Assembly (NCBI GenBank): GCA_040954595.2
Contig: CM082576.2
Span: 15,562,001 to 15,626,000 of the forward strand
Direction of reading: 5' to 3'
DNA: 64,000 bases
Source: Balanoglossus misakiensis
Lineage: Eukaryota; Hemichordata
Shown: one piece after another, positions 47,123 to 60,981 of the stretch
Layout of the letters: every line of letters begins with the position of its first letter
How positions within the stretch are numbered: position 1 is the stretch's first letter
Position numbers and translations under genes: made by a program
Notes under the pieces: generated by a model
Database searches by the model: none
What the model was told of the DNA's origin: nothing
What the model saw: only the letters and a program-made list of their open reading frames with translations

Positions 47123-49749
47123 ATGGCTGGCCTGACAAGCTGTAAAATGGTACGGGATTGTCGTGAAATACCTTTGACGTTAGCGAGCATTGGTACATTC
47201 GTGATGTTGTCGATAACATTACTGCAGCAAGCAGGTAAGACACTAATTTTGGGTTTTGCATCTTCAGAAAGTTTGAAGTTCCTCAAAACAGGGGCTCATC
47301 ACAAATCTTATTTTTTGTGATTGTTTAAAATGATTTTTATAAGAATAACGATTTGATTTCCAGGTTGCGTCACGTACCACGTTTTCGAGCCGATGGATCA
47401 CCCTTCTGCCTACAATTTTTGTGAGCAATTAGGTCTTCGCCTTGTTAAAGATGACAGCGAAGAAAAACACACAGCTATAGTAAACAATTTAATCGAACGA
47501 GACATTCTAGGAAACATATTCTGGATAGATGCTCGACTGATTGACAGCGGACGCGTAGTCACAAGAGACGGGGAAATTTTGACTCACAAGTCCAGCAGTA
47601 CAGATTTTTCAGAGAAAAATGGAGAGTGTCTCGCAATGGCGTGAGTTAAGCGTTTTGAAACTATATTCAAATATGAAGAAATGTGTGTTTTTTTTGCTTA
47701 TTATAATACAGCTAAACTTGAAGCAATCATTCTGTGTCATGCGCAGAAGCTCAGAATGGAAAATCAGTAGGGACAGAGTTGATTGACATTTTAAAGACAT
47801 GCAGATGCTACAATGGACAATATCTTCGGATCACAATTTTATCTCTTTTGTAATTGCGTACACATGTGTCCTATCATGGAAAATTTCAATTCGGAAACTG
47901 TGAGATATGTCCATTTTACCGTTGAACAAAAACCTTTCTCTGCAAAATGTGGTAAAACAATCTAACTCTTATTTATTTATATCTTTCTGCCAATTTTAGA
48001 TCATGTAGACTGAATTCTTCATTTTCTTTGGATCTTAGTCAAAAGTTAAGGAGAAATGCAGAAAACGTTTTGCAGTATATATTATGGGTGTTAGGGGTGT
48101 ACGGGTTGACTGGCGTTAATGTGCGACGATAAAATATACTTACTTGAAGTTTTAATTCCCAGAATTGGCACATGGCAAAATCAAGATTGCAACAGTACTG
48201 TAGTGGAAGCTTTATGTGAAAATGCTAGTAAGTTATATTTGCCACTTAGTGTACCTTATGACTGATCTACCTATCCTGGTTTGTTCAAGTCGGAAGAAAT
48301 ATTGTTGTTTTTATGTATTTTATAACAGGTTGCATCTTAATTAGGTGACACAATCACCTCATTTATTTGTAAAAACAGGTATTTGGTTCATTTTCAGAAT
48401 ACTAGATAATTATCGGTGTATTTCGCCGTTTTCCTTGAATACAGACGTAAAATAAAGGCTTAATTAGAGACCCCAAATCAAAATAGACATTAATTTTATT
48501 TTAAATGAAATTAATTACGTTTTTTTATCACATTTGCAGCTTCTTTCGACTTAACTACGACTATCGGGACCGTAGCGGATGCATACCAGCTATGTGAAAA
48601 GTTGGGGTTACGTCTTCTAACCGACACAACTGAATGGAAACTTGAGCATTACTGTGGATTCATTCCATGGTGGAGATACTACTGGATTGATGCTATCATC
48701 ACAGCAGATGGCAATGTCAAGACAGCCAGCGGTTTAATATTGGAACACACGCATTTTGCGCCCAACCAGGCTTTTGAAGTCGGATCGTGTATTTATGTAC
48801 TGTGAGTCGCTCTTAGTTCACGCTATTTTGCGCGTTGCTAGAACAGTATATGTTTTTTCCATTCCTTTCATGCCTTTAACTAGCTCTCATAGGCATTGGA
48901 ACTTGCGAGATTACATTGGAGAAACGATAGCAGTTAAATGTGTGTATGCTTGTTACAACACGTGTTTCTTATCTTAAAGGTTACAATCAGTATTTTTGCA
49001 CTATTATCAACTTAATCTGGCATATCGTCTGAATTGCAAAGCATGATATGAATGATACTTTACAGCTAACGCTGATTGCATTACAATTACAACATGTGCC
49101 TTACAACATGAAGACAGTGGATGTAAGAAAGTAATTGGAACCCTGTCCATGTCAAGTTTGAGTTTTTATATTGAATGATTTTGGAAAACTAAGCCAGGAT
49201 TAATAATTTTATTCAAATAATGCAAAATGTGGCCTTATGACCAACCCGCATTCTGTAGAGATCACTATTGACACTGTACAGTAATCATTGTACAAGTCTT
49301 AAACAATACTTTGTTATACAGATGTGGCAAAATTGGTAATGTTGGTTGGTTCACTGAAGACTGCAGTGAAGATGAAAGGGTTATTTGCGAGGATAAAAGT
49401 AAGTAGTTGTGACATCAGCCTTTCCTGCATAGTTGACCACCTGTGTACAATGTAGTTTTGTGGCATGTATACATTCCACATATGTCATGATACATGGGAA
49501 GTCGACAAATGCATACGCATAGTATAAATACATTTATCCGCGTGTAAGACAGTCGCATTAACTTTTGCTGCTTCAATTCTTTGGAATAATCTTCCACTCA
49601 CCATTCGCCAGGCACTTATCTGTTTTTAAATCAAATGTTAAAACTTTACTTTTTAAATCTGCTTTTTAGCCATTTGTTGTAGTGTTATTTTTGCTTTTAG
49701 CGTCATTGATCACATTTTTTGTGGATACTGACGCTATATAAATAAATTA

Positions 49750-49819
<70 letters not shown>

Positions 49820-51335
49820 GTTAAGGGGTTTAAAGAATTATATAAACAATTTATCAATTTAATAAGCACAGGTGTATTTTCTGTACAATCATTCCTGATT
49901 CTTCAGATTCATAATTTAGCGCTAAAGACATCATTATTCAAAGTGGCCTATATCTAAATTTGCAGACGTTTCAACGCTTTCGGTTGAAGATTTTCTACAT
50001 ATTCACAAAAAGACCACGGGTATTGTTAACACTATTTAAAACCTTGTTACCCGGTGAGTCTTCGCTCGAAACCCAACGGGAGTTGGAGAACGAGTTTATT
50101 TACGTACAACATTGTAGCAATTTTTCGTATTTTTGCGCGCGCTCTGAAATCACGCGATGCCAACTGAGTGTGAACCAGCTGTTTCGCGTCGTGTTGTCTG
50201 CCCAGTTTTCGTGGCTAAAACGACAGGAATAATATCCCAGTTGGCTTTAGAATTGCACATATCGTGAGATATGAGCGCCATAGTAACCGCAGATATCGTG
50301 GAACAGGAAGGTTAGTGTTAAAATCATTGTTTTTAATCGAAATATTGTCCTCTGAGTTATGGCTTATGCTACGTTTGTGTCGGTGTCAAACGGACGCAAT
50401 GTTTACACGGCAGCAAAATAAAACCGGAGAAATGAAGAAATGTTATCACGATACTTTGGATTTCGTGTTATTATTTCTCGGGAATTTTATTGTTTTCTCA
50501 GACGAGGTGACAGGACAGACACACGAGGCATCTCGCGGTTCCGTTTTCAATGTTGAATTTTATGTTTTGACTGCATTTGCGTGTCTGCTGACAGGTCTTC
50601 GCATTCATCAGAAGCTATCGTGCGTCGCTGAGATGTGATCGTTCATAAAAAAAATATTTCATAAATTTAGAAGTTTGCAGACTTTTCTGCTAGTTGTCTA
50701 TTTAGTGTTGAAGTCACGCTGAACTGCCAAATTTAACACAGACTCGCCGTCAACACTCAAAAAGTGTACTTCTTCTACGAGTGTGTCCTGTAACTGCCTT
50801 CCTTCGATAACCGTACAACAACAAATAGACGGTAAACGTTTATGCAATACCAATGGATTTATGTTTTAAAACTGGTCGACAGTCAGGAAATATGCATGAC
50901 CAATCGATTGATTGGATTCCCCAGCGATACTATTCGGCAGGCTGCATTGCCAGTTGTTCTGCACATGCGCAGTTCCTCTGTCTTGAAAGAAAAGTCAAAT
51001 TTCACCAACTTATAAATGTGCATTCGGAAAATAAACCCCAAATGTTTTCTTTGTGACCAAAAATACTGCCAGTGTGATTTTGTGTTCAAATCCAACCTAT
51101 TATTATTTAAATTGACTTGGGATAGTACTGATACCCTCTCTTAGCACAAAAAGCTTAATTTCAGCCCAAAATGGTTGCCATAGAAACATGTGATCACTAA
51201 ACGGATATCATTTTTGTTCTTATTGAGCCAAGATACCCCTATGGTGAAATTTTTGTGGAAATCGGACCTATTATTATTAAAATTATTATTTTTATATAAT
51301 CCTTTATTTTATTTATTTATTTATTTAATTTATTA

Positions 51336-51376
<41 letters not shown>

Positions 51377-54300
51377 GAATATCAAAATGTATAACGGACC
51401 ATTACTTGCTGCTTTCGGTAAATGGATAATTGAAACAAAAGTTGTACTGTGCCGCCACAAGGCACATAAGCTGCAACGTTTGGGATAATTATCATAATTT
51501 TTGTTTCAAACTGTACTACCATTAGTCCATGCAGATGAAGGCAGTGAACTATACACAAGCATCATAAACCCTAAATATGAGTGCATATGCAAGTTTTAAC
51601 CAGATAAATAATAAAGCTTTGACGCAAGCAAATATGGCCGTCACCAAGGGAAAATGCAAGAAACAATGAAAATGTTGCATTTCCGGTTATGAAACTTCAT
51701 AAACAAAACATGATCTCATCCACTTCAGCTCATGGAAGTATATGTACACCGCTGAGACATTATATTTTCCTTTTTTATTGTAATATTGCACTTTTTTAAC
51801 AATTGTAGGAATTTTCGTTTTTTTCTTTAATTTTGGTCATTTTGTCATAAATAAGTGTTGAGCTTGATATACTATCATGAAATATAATTTAATAGACATA
51901 ATTAAAAGAATATATGAGATTATTTAAAATTTAATTTTTTTTATCCAGTTGGAGCTAATGTACATTCTGTTGGGTTCTATAGGGTGAAACTCTAAATAAT
52001 AATCAAGTTGTTTGAAGAGCATATTCGTCTGCTTGCCTTTACGTGTGTCATCCTAGAACCGTGTACATACATTCAATGTATGTAATTATAAATGTATACA
52101 AATGTGTACGCATGATAACACACTTATCCGCGTGGAAGGGAGTCGAATTATAATGTCCAAATGTTTCATGGACAATATTTTCATGATTCGAGCGTTTAAT
52201 CTCGCGATGACTTTTGTATGAGATTATTTTTAACGATTTCATTAAGTATACACAGATAAAGACTGTCTTGACATGAAATGGAATTAATTAATATTAAACG
52301 TGTTGCTTCCGGTAAACAGATAAATTAAACAAAAGGGTGGCTTTGATCAACACAGTGTTTGCGTCATAACCAGTGGGGATTATGTATAAAACATATCTTG
52401 GACCAAATTAATGAAAAAAATCGGCATATTGACTTCTCATGAGTGCATATTTGATATGTGTTGAATGCCTAGCCTTTCATGCATTGTCTTCGCCAATGGA
52501 TAATGCTAAAGTGTGGATTCTCAGAGGAGAACCTAGACTTGCTCCAAGTCTATGGGCTTCATTATGTGTATGGAACGCTACCCGAAACCACAAGCTCAGT
52601 CCCAAATTCGTAACTCAACTCATTACCAAAAACACGCTCAAGGCAAGCAGGCACGCAAAAAGTATTGTAATTATTTATTAAGACAAAAAAACACCGAAAA
52701 CACAAAAAGTATTGAGATTTAAAAATCACCAAGTGACTAGTGGGCTAGTCAAAGGAGAACCCTGCTGAAGGGGGCTCGGAAGTAGATCGCTATATGGTCA
52801 CATTTTATTACCCTTGAACTTGGCAAGTTCGAACTTAAGTAAACACACAATAATTAATGCATATCATTTGCAACATTCAGATGATGACTTACTTCTGCTG
52901 CGGGAGAGCTTGGTCAAGATAAGTGACGAAGAATTCAGAACAGCAGATGTGGTAAGAAAGGTGCCAATCATTTGAGATTGATGTAATGCACTGTAGTGTA
53001 TAAAGCCACAAGTTAGCGAAATCCACTTAAACGTACTTTATTAAAGGTCTTTATGGGATATGACTATTTTGTGACAACAGAAGCCACATACTGAATAGCT
53101 GTATTTTCTTTTGCCAGGGTATTAGTGTAATTGACAAGGTGGACACTTTAACCTCTGACCTTTCAAATAAAAGCGTCATATTTGAAGGAAGAATTATATT
53201 GGCAAAAGGTATTGTGATCTTTTTTATTTAAAACCATAAGGAGTCTGAGACGTCAGTATGCATTTCAACACCGTCCACATTAAATATCAGCCAATGATGT
53301 AAATACGATAATGGTATCATACGCAGAAATGTAGAACCTTACAATCCGTAAGCGTATCAAAAATGTGTCAAAAGTATATGGTGACCGTCAAATATGTTAT
53401 TTTCAGAAAAATTGAGCATCGGACAATTCCTAAAAGCTGATGGATACGAAAAATGAGACACACTTATTATCAACCGGCGTATGATGCAATAGCCGATGCA
53501 GACCGACAGAGCGAGAAAGTTTTAAATGTCAATAATTATATATTTCAGAAACACTGAATGTTATGCAAAAAGTGATAGACAGAATGCAGTCCCTAATTGA
53601 CGCCAATCCGAGCGAGAAGCTGAATCCTGGGCAGGCAAACCACCTGACAAAGATAACAACAAAAGTATTCCACCAGTTATCAATGTTTATACTGAACGAG
53701 ACTACTTGTGGAGATGGACCAATCATCGCGAGAACATCTTCTCTTGTTCTGCATCTAGAAAAGAACTTTGTGCAGGACTTGTGCAACGTCTCCATAATGA
53801 TTGGAGATGGAAGTGGATTTAGTATTCCACCAGCAGATATTATGTTTCCACAATTGTCATGGGACACAGTCGTGAACAGGATGGTTTGTATACAACGTCT
53901 ATAATCAGAAGAAAAATATTTCATTTTCCATCATATACTGCTCTATTCTTGTATATTGATATTTGTATACCATTGGTCTTTAGGACTCTGCTGCCAGTAA
54001 ACTATACTGTTTTTAAAGATGACCTTTGGTTTTATGTCGATACCTGTTGTTGTCTTCTTGTGTCATTATGCTCAAGAATAATTACGGTAATTTTTTTGCC
54101 TTTAGATTTTCCGTTTGGGTGTAAATCCCCACAGATTGGCAAATAAGACATATGGCTTTACTACCGATATACTGACCTTAGAATTCAGAGATGAAGATGG
54201 TAATGAGATTAAAGGTTGGTTTTCATTAAGGCCAGAAGTGGCATTCTAACATTCGTATGGAACTCGCAAAAATACTTGAAATGTTCGGGGGAAAGAAGTT

Positions 54301-55852
54301 GCCTCTCTGGAACGCCTTGTCTTAAGGGGTTATTGATTGGACATGGAGCATGTCCTGTGTCACCATTGTCGTAACGAAGCACCGTTTAAACTGGAAAAGG
54401 CGAATTCCTTCTTTAAAACAACTTTACCTAGAAACCCAGCAACATACTTGTATACAAATACTCGCTCACAATTTCATCTTGAAGAGCGTAAGTAGATTAA
54501 TGACCAATTTGTGAATTTCGTTTGAAATCAGTTTGAATTATATCATAACATTTTTATATTCAGTGAAAAATGCATCAGAGGATCTCGGTGTATGGCTTGG
54601 TAATTATCAGACACCTATAAATGAAAGCATCGTCAGGGGATTATACGTGGAAAGTGAAGGAGTCACTCACTATGCATTGACAGTAACGGTAATCTTTTAT
54701 GAAATTCACTGATCATTACATGTTTTCTGATCTAGTCTTTTACATAACCATTTGATCAACGGCGCAAAACTCAAACATGAGTATAAATGACATTGGTGCT
54801 ATTTCAAACACAGTGTTATCTTTTACCTCACAAATTTCATTATGTGAAATTTATCTTGCGTCAATATATCATTATTTACGTTGCAGGCGCTATCGGCCTT
54901 CTCTGCATTTCAAATCACCATGGAAGCATCAGCGCCTGTCTTCGAGACTACTACAGCATACGTGTCACTGGAAAGCCTTGACGCCGTCGTTGGCTACAGT
55001 GGTTTCCATTATGTAACTGACTTGGTATTTGAAGGGTGTACAGCATCCATATTTCTACCAGAAGCAAACATCACCAGGACGGGCTTGTATTACATAGCTT
55101 TTGACCTTACCAGTGGTAAGATTGTGGTATTTACATAATTAATACAATTATTGCACAATGATCGTTGATTGAAACACATAGTTGTGTTTTCTTTTCTTTT
55201 TTGCTGTTTATGCTACTTTTTAATTTCAAAAATGAACATGCATATGTAGAAAGTTATGCTACGATCTTGCGGTTTTAATATAGAGCTCCCTTTTTTTTTT
55301 CAATTTTACTATTTTTAAATTAGATTATCTTGTTTCCCTACAGCCCATGGGGTTGACATCAAGGTTCTCACTACTCAACACAGATGTAGCTACTTTGATG
55401 AGAATAATTGGCAGAATGATGGTTGTAAGGTATACAAATAATTTCTTCTAAATTTTGCAAACATTGAAATGCTCCATGTACTTGCGATTGATGAAATTTA
55501 AACAAGTGGCAATCAGTATGATTTCAGTGGGTACTGTGGATAAATATGCAACAAAAACTTAAAATGCAGAACAAGGTACTGCATCTTACAATTAATATTG
55601 ACACATGGAAAATACCGTAAACATAAAAAATGTACTGATTCGCGTGAGGGCGCTTTTCCTTGTTTAAATTAACGCTGGGATGTGAACCAGGTGTTTGATC
55701 TTGTTTCACTTGCACAGAAACGCCCACTGCCGTGTCAGTATGTATTTTTTCTGCTCGATTTTTTGCAGGTGTCACCAAAATCCGACTTCAATTCTACCCT
55801 GTGTCTGTGTAATCACCTGACTGTTTTCAGTGCAATGGTGGGAGTTGTTTAA
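47123..55852 (+). CDS. C-type-lectin-like and GAIN/GPS protein, 13 exons, ending at the GPS
   Basis: Exons: 47123-47234, 47364-47640, 48163-48227, 48540-48801, 49322-49398, 52881-52951, 53118-53208, 53549-53883, 54106-54214, 54564-54688, 54887-55115, 55344-55429 and 55769-55852. They total 1923 nt, 640 aa, all in phase. A signal-peptide-like start (LTLASIGTFVMLSITLLQQA) leads into two C-type-lectin-like domains. The first has NFCEQLGLRLV, FWIDARL and WQNQDCNSTVVEALCE. The second has QLCEKLGLRLL, YYWIDAI and GWFTEDCSEDERVICE. The Ca-binding EPN/WND motifs are missing. Exons 6-13 resemble the REJ/GAIN region of polycystin-1-like or adhesion receptors and end in a GPS: CSYFDENNWQNDGCK, then LCLCNHLTVF with the HL/T cleavage site. 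The stop comes nine residues after that T (...SAMVGVV), so no membrane domain follows. It may be a secreted form, a truncated gene, or an isoform using a weak donor at ATG|GTGGGA. Exons 1-5 and 6-13 are 3.5 kb apart and could be two genes, though phase agrees. Confidence 0.75.
49748..49817 (+). repeat. (ATT)n array
   Basis: About 70 nt of ATT units in the large intron of the lectin-GPS gene. A second shorter ATT run is at about 51336-51376. Confidence 0.95.
49830..52524. other. Large intron of the lectin-GPS gene
   Basis: AT-rich. It contains GC-richer DNA at about 50040-50220, open frames without family features (50264-50638 plus) and, at about 52185-52420, a direct-orientation copy of the sequence at 46730-46990 upstream of the gene start. 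No further exon is convincing, but one cannot be excluded. Confidence 0.45.
52525..52745 (-). repeat. Inverted copy of 44630-44870
   Basis: The reverse complement of the dispersed repeat upstream, lying about 130 nt before exon 6 of the lectin-GPS gene. Confidence 0.8.
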
Positions 55853-56633
55853 TCTGACGGACGATGCCACGTTTAGCACAGGGGCGTCCGTTTGGTCTAC
55901 AGATGTGACAAGATAAGCTTTTGGGACGAGTTCTCTGGAGCAAATGTTTACCATTCAAAATGTTAGCATGTTTCTTTTAGACTTTATGAAGCAAGAAGTG
56001 CTCATTTAGCCTTTTTCGGAAATCGAGTTTTGTTGACAATGTATTAAATGTGAAAGGCATACATGTAGGTGTACGTTTAGCTAGAGGTGCCAACAGACTT
56101 GTCCGAAAGAGCAGCGTTTTGATGACAATTAGATGTGTCGTTAAAAAGAATTTCTATTGCGTGCGTCTATGATTGATTTTGTTCATATAGTACGACATGA
56201 TATTTATACATTTCTTTGTAATCTGCCAAGATAGGGTACATACATGTATACATTGATCAATGTTTCTGTTTTGTAATAACCAGTACTGTCACTTGCTATT
56301 GTAATAACCCGTAATTGTACTTGTCATTAATTGGTTGAGTTAACGCATTATGTAATTAAACGAAGAAGGTGTATGTGCATGTGTTTGCCTTGGATTGCTC
56401 TGGATCATTCTGGTTGACATTAAAGTGTACACACTAGGGTCTATGTGTACACTTACTGTGCACTATGTTTGTATGGCGCCTTTTCCCCCACGAATAAACG
56501 GACAATTAATTGATGAAGCCCAAACAGCAACGACTGCGCCAGTTGTGCATATTTTCTCCTGAATAACTGTACTAAAACGTAAGAAGGGGGTGTATGTCGT
56601 ATTTGGGTAAATTTTGCAGATACTTTTGTATAC

Positions 56634-56701
56634 CATATGTGCTGAATTCATACTCGCATATGTCCTCAGCAACATATCCCGCAGCAGAAGTAAGTCAATA
56701 T
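56634..56701 (-). pseudogene. Orphan exon similar to exon 6 of the lectin-GPS gene
   Basis: 68 nt with acceptor ATTCAG and donor GTATAC, reading DIDLLLLRDMLLRTYASMNS. It is one codon shorter than exon 6 and than the copy at 30053-30123. It lies on the strand opposite the GPS gene and about 0.8 kb beyond its stop. The flank to about 56822 (GACCATAAATAAATTAAAGC) matches the flank at 30.2 kb. Confidence 0.6.
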
Positions 56702-59700
56702 CTGAATAATGCAAATGTTAAATGCAGATGACATGAGAGGCGGTATAATATTACAAATTGTATTTCTAGCACTACAGAATTTGAGAATAAAAATGTGACC
56801 ATAAATAAATTAAAGCCACTCTCCTAAAAGGCGGGTCTCGTCCCGAAATAGCCTTTGTTGATAAACATTACTTTTACCCACCATGCACTGCAGAACTTGT
56901 GTGCAAGCTGGAACAAGATGGCTGTGGTTTCTCTCGCATAAAGTCCAAAAAGGGGCCGTTGTACAAGTTGTGAGGCGTTTTGGAGCTTTTGGTCGTCCCA
57001 TATGGATGAGGTGTGCTCGGTAACGGTTATCGGTCCACGAGTTTTGATTCAGAGACGGAAATTCTAGTCAAAATGACTGCCCAAAGATCGGTCGGGAATC
57101 GCCAGCTTTGCCCGGTATTTTGAGTGAGCAGGGCCGGCTGTGGTGAAGGTATCAGCCGTACGACACACAGCCCTGCCATGCACAGAGGTTGGTCTCCACA
57201 ATCAGCCTTTTGCTTCACACTGAAGTTGAACATGAACCAAAATGTTTCTTTTAGTGATAAACCGTCCACTATTAAACAGTTCATCTGGGAAGTTTCGTGT
57301 ATTTCTGACGGTGCGCCTTTATTTTGCGGCACAATTTTATGATGATCGATATATGCCCGTGTAGTATATACGTAGCGAATACGAGAGAAAATAGCTCGTA
57401 TAAATGAAAACGGCAGACACCAAAGACGGCCCACAACAAAATCGACCTCGCTACGTACTGTAAGCACACCTTGGTATAAACCTTAGCTCAGTTCTTTGTC
57501 AATGTATTAATCTTTTACAGTACATTTATGTGTTTTAGCTGGCGTAAATCATCGCTGATCTGACCGCCTATTTGTAGGCCTATATCCGCACCTGAGCAAT
57601 CGCTAGCAATTATCGCTGCCAATCCGAGCAGTTTTCTTCTCGGTTGATTACAAAGTCGTTCCCGTCGAACACCGTATATACTGGTACACAGTCGGTGACT
57701 GTGACTGGTAATTTGTACATCGTCATAAAATTTGCTTTCATCGCAGTCTTCCCCCATGAGCACGAGGCTTATTATCGTACACGGCAATGTTTGTTCTCTC
57801 TTCCGGGCCCAGCTTAGAAGCCGCCTGGTGTTCTGCGCACGTCAGCTGCACTGACCCAGCCAATCCACCAAGGACGGTACACATTGATTTGTTGATCAAG
57901 TTCATACACTACACACATCCGTACAAAAAAGTGAACCAGACACTAGTTATACGAGTTACCCTAACATAAACACAGTTTTATTTGCTTAGTCTTATAATTA
58001 CATGTAGTTCAGCTATATAACAGTGGAAATTTCAACAGGGGCTGGAGACACATCTTTCCAATGTCAGCTTCAAGTTGAATTGTGACTTGTGACAGATTGA
58101 TCTGAAAAAAAGATCGAGAAAAATATATCAGCATGACCTAATATCATAAAAACTGAGAGAATGTCCTCGATAAAAAAAGAATTATATGACGAAGCCATAC
58201 AAGGACATTGTCCAACACTAGCCTTGCGTACAGCGATGTGCGTTCCCGGGCAGTGTACAGCCTCCATCGTGTAATGACGGAAGGCCGCGTGAATTCTGGA
58301 ACACACAGGAGGGCTACAACATAGTTCTTAGAGTGAGTAGCTTCAATGTAGGGGCCTACTTTTACCGGTAGTACACAGACAAGTGACGGACGAACCTCTC
58401 AACTGCCACAGACACTCACCTAGATCTGTTGTGGGCCGTACGGCTGTTTCTGTTGCTTGTGTTGTGTCCGATGTCAAACGCTGTTCAAAGCGATTGCGTG
58501 CTGCAGCGACTGGACAGAAGTGCTGGACATCATGCGGTACACAGCCTTCTCTCACAAAAAATCAGAAAGGCTTTCGGCTTTGGAATTTGAACGGTGATCA
58601 TAGTCTAAGAGTTATTCGTCATTCGCACATAATTATGGGATTTCTGAGCTCGTCGCACGTCGCATTGCCAAAGAGTCCCACGCAAGGGCGCCCTCATAGG
58701 TTCATAAGTGACGAGCTTCGCCCTTTAAGGTCTAATCCAGGGCCCCTTGCCAGAGGGTTTACCTCTGGGATTCCGTATTGTAGCATTATTATTGACGTGG
58801 ACAAGTGTAGCAACTGTGCTCGCCTCTGTCTGGCAATAATAGGCTTATCGTCGTCCAAAATTAAACCTTTACCGTCTGCAAAAGTTCAAACGATGCCAAC
58901 CATCTTTTCCATCGCCATTCCGTCGCTGCATCTCCTGAACAATCAAATGTCGAGATGACGTTTTTTCTTGGGTCGTTCATGATGAAAAGCTTATACCATA
59001 GATTTCAGATGTCGATCCTCGTCGCCACTATGATATATCGCCTGGATGGTTCAGATTAAACTGATGTGACTCGGATTTAACTCAACAGTCAACAAGTGTG
59101 CATTTATTGTATGGCTTCCATGAAGCTAAAGATGATAACAATATCCCATAATATTCGGATAATACGTGTACTTCAGTATACATCAGAACACGACAGTTGA
59201 GACAAGTCATTGTCAGCTAATGGTAATATAATATCAGCCGTTCACATAATTTCTCATAGGATCATTCGTTTGGTATTTTTTCAGTTAACAAAACAAAAAA
59301 AATCGTGTCTATAGTTTCACAGAAATGGCCGCGAGGCAAGATCGAATGCGTGCGACTGTACCTTCTTCATCATAAAAATTCTCACATTGTGATTTTATTC
59401 AATAGAATTAAACTCGTAACGATGCTTTTCCTCTATAATTCGTGGGTGAAATAAGAAATGACTCTTAAAATGAAGCACTCAAAATCTAGAAGAGTTCCAG
59501 CCAGCAATACGCCAGTCACTGAACTCGAATGGGGATATCGATGCGGTGCACGATAGCATCTCCGCGAAAATTTCACAGACGATTTTCTTTAGTTTGTAAC
59601 CACGTGAGTGCAAAGTCTACAAAGCATAACATGACTCACCTTTCGAACAAAGAAGGCTTGTTTTATATTTCTCCTGGGCGTTGTTTTGTGTGAAAACACG

Positions 59701-60149
59701 TCAGACAGTAACTGCGATACCCAGGCAAGAGTGACACTGATACCCCGGCAACGAAACGCGACGGAGTTGCGAGCATGCGCATATACCGGTATATCCACAA
59801 ACTTTTTCGCCGCTCATTGCATTTACGCATGCGCATATTAACTTTTGTCCTATTCTGTGTGTGTGAAAGTGTGTGAGTGTTCTCATAGTCTTAATCACAA
59901 ATGCGGTATATAATTATTGTGCGGTAATGTCTTCTGCGGACAAGATATATTCAAGCTTATAATTGCTGAATTTTTCTTTTTATATGTCAAGTGTATACGG
60001 TGGAAGATCTGATCAATAAAGTCCATATACCCCATGCTTATAATTAATACGTATTCATCAACACGAAAGTGTTGAAGAAGTTAATTATTTTACTGTCTGA
60101 TGATAGCGAAACCAACTTGAACACAACGGTGAAATACATATTATTCCTA

Positions 60150-60903
60150 GAGCCACCTGTGTTACGTCGACCAGGTAAGACCAAAAATATATATGACCCC
60201 TGTTTACGTCATCAAGCGCAACTATTTCCACCAATTCGCCATAACTTTGATGTGAGGCAGAAAATGTTACACGTATACTTGTACCGCCATTTTCGGTGCA
60301 GAAATGAAACTCAAAAGTGAAATACATATTATCCCAAGAACTGGCCTATATCACCACATGTGTGACGTCGAAATTGACGGCTCCGTGACAATATAGCTTG
60401 ATAAATTCAATAAGAGAAAGTGGAATTTGGAAAGAAGGCAAGTGACGTAATGGCCGCGGGTGTGCTTGCATGCATGCTTGCATGCATGCATACATACATA
60501 CATACATACATACATACATACATACATACATACATACATACATACATACATACATACATACATACATACATACATACATACATACATACATGTACATACA
60601 TACATACATACATACATACATACATACATACATACATACATACATACATACATACATACATACATACATACATACATACATACATACATACATACATAAA
60701 ATGTAGATAGATTGAATGTAGATAGGTGTATGTTCATTCATTCATTCGTTCGTTCTTTCGTTCGTTGAAATGTTGAATACGTTTTGTCGAGAGGCCGATT
60801 ATTTTCGTATGAAGCAAATGGAACACGATGGTGTACCATGCCGACAGATTATGGGGCTTTATGCAGTTGCTGCCTTTCGAACTAGTATTTAATGATTCTA
60901 TTT
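60150..60903. repeat. Composite repeat with (CATA)n core, rearranged relative of 45360-46110
   Basis: Block B-like sequence (60150-60440, TACGTCATCAAGCGCAACTA), a GCATGC start at about 60466, a (CATA)n array 60489-60698 and block A in reverse complement (about 60705-60903). Another (TATG)n array follows at 60903-60980. Confidence 0.8.
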
Positions 60904-60950
60904 ATGTATGTATGTATGTATGTATGTATGTATGTATGTATGTATGTATG

Positions 60951-60980
<30 letters not shown>
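60903..60980 (+). repeat. (TATG)n array
   Basis: About 78 nt of TATG units directly after the inverted block A copy. Confidence 0.95.

Positions 60981-60981
<1 letters not shown>

Noticed and set aside
57027-57467. 146-codon open frame, minus strand
   Set aside because: No recognisable motif; it overlaps other open frames and looks like chance.
58383-58958. 191-codon open frame, plus strand
   Set aside because: No domain, odd composition, and no splice or homology support.
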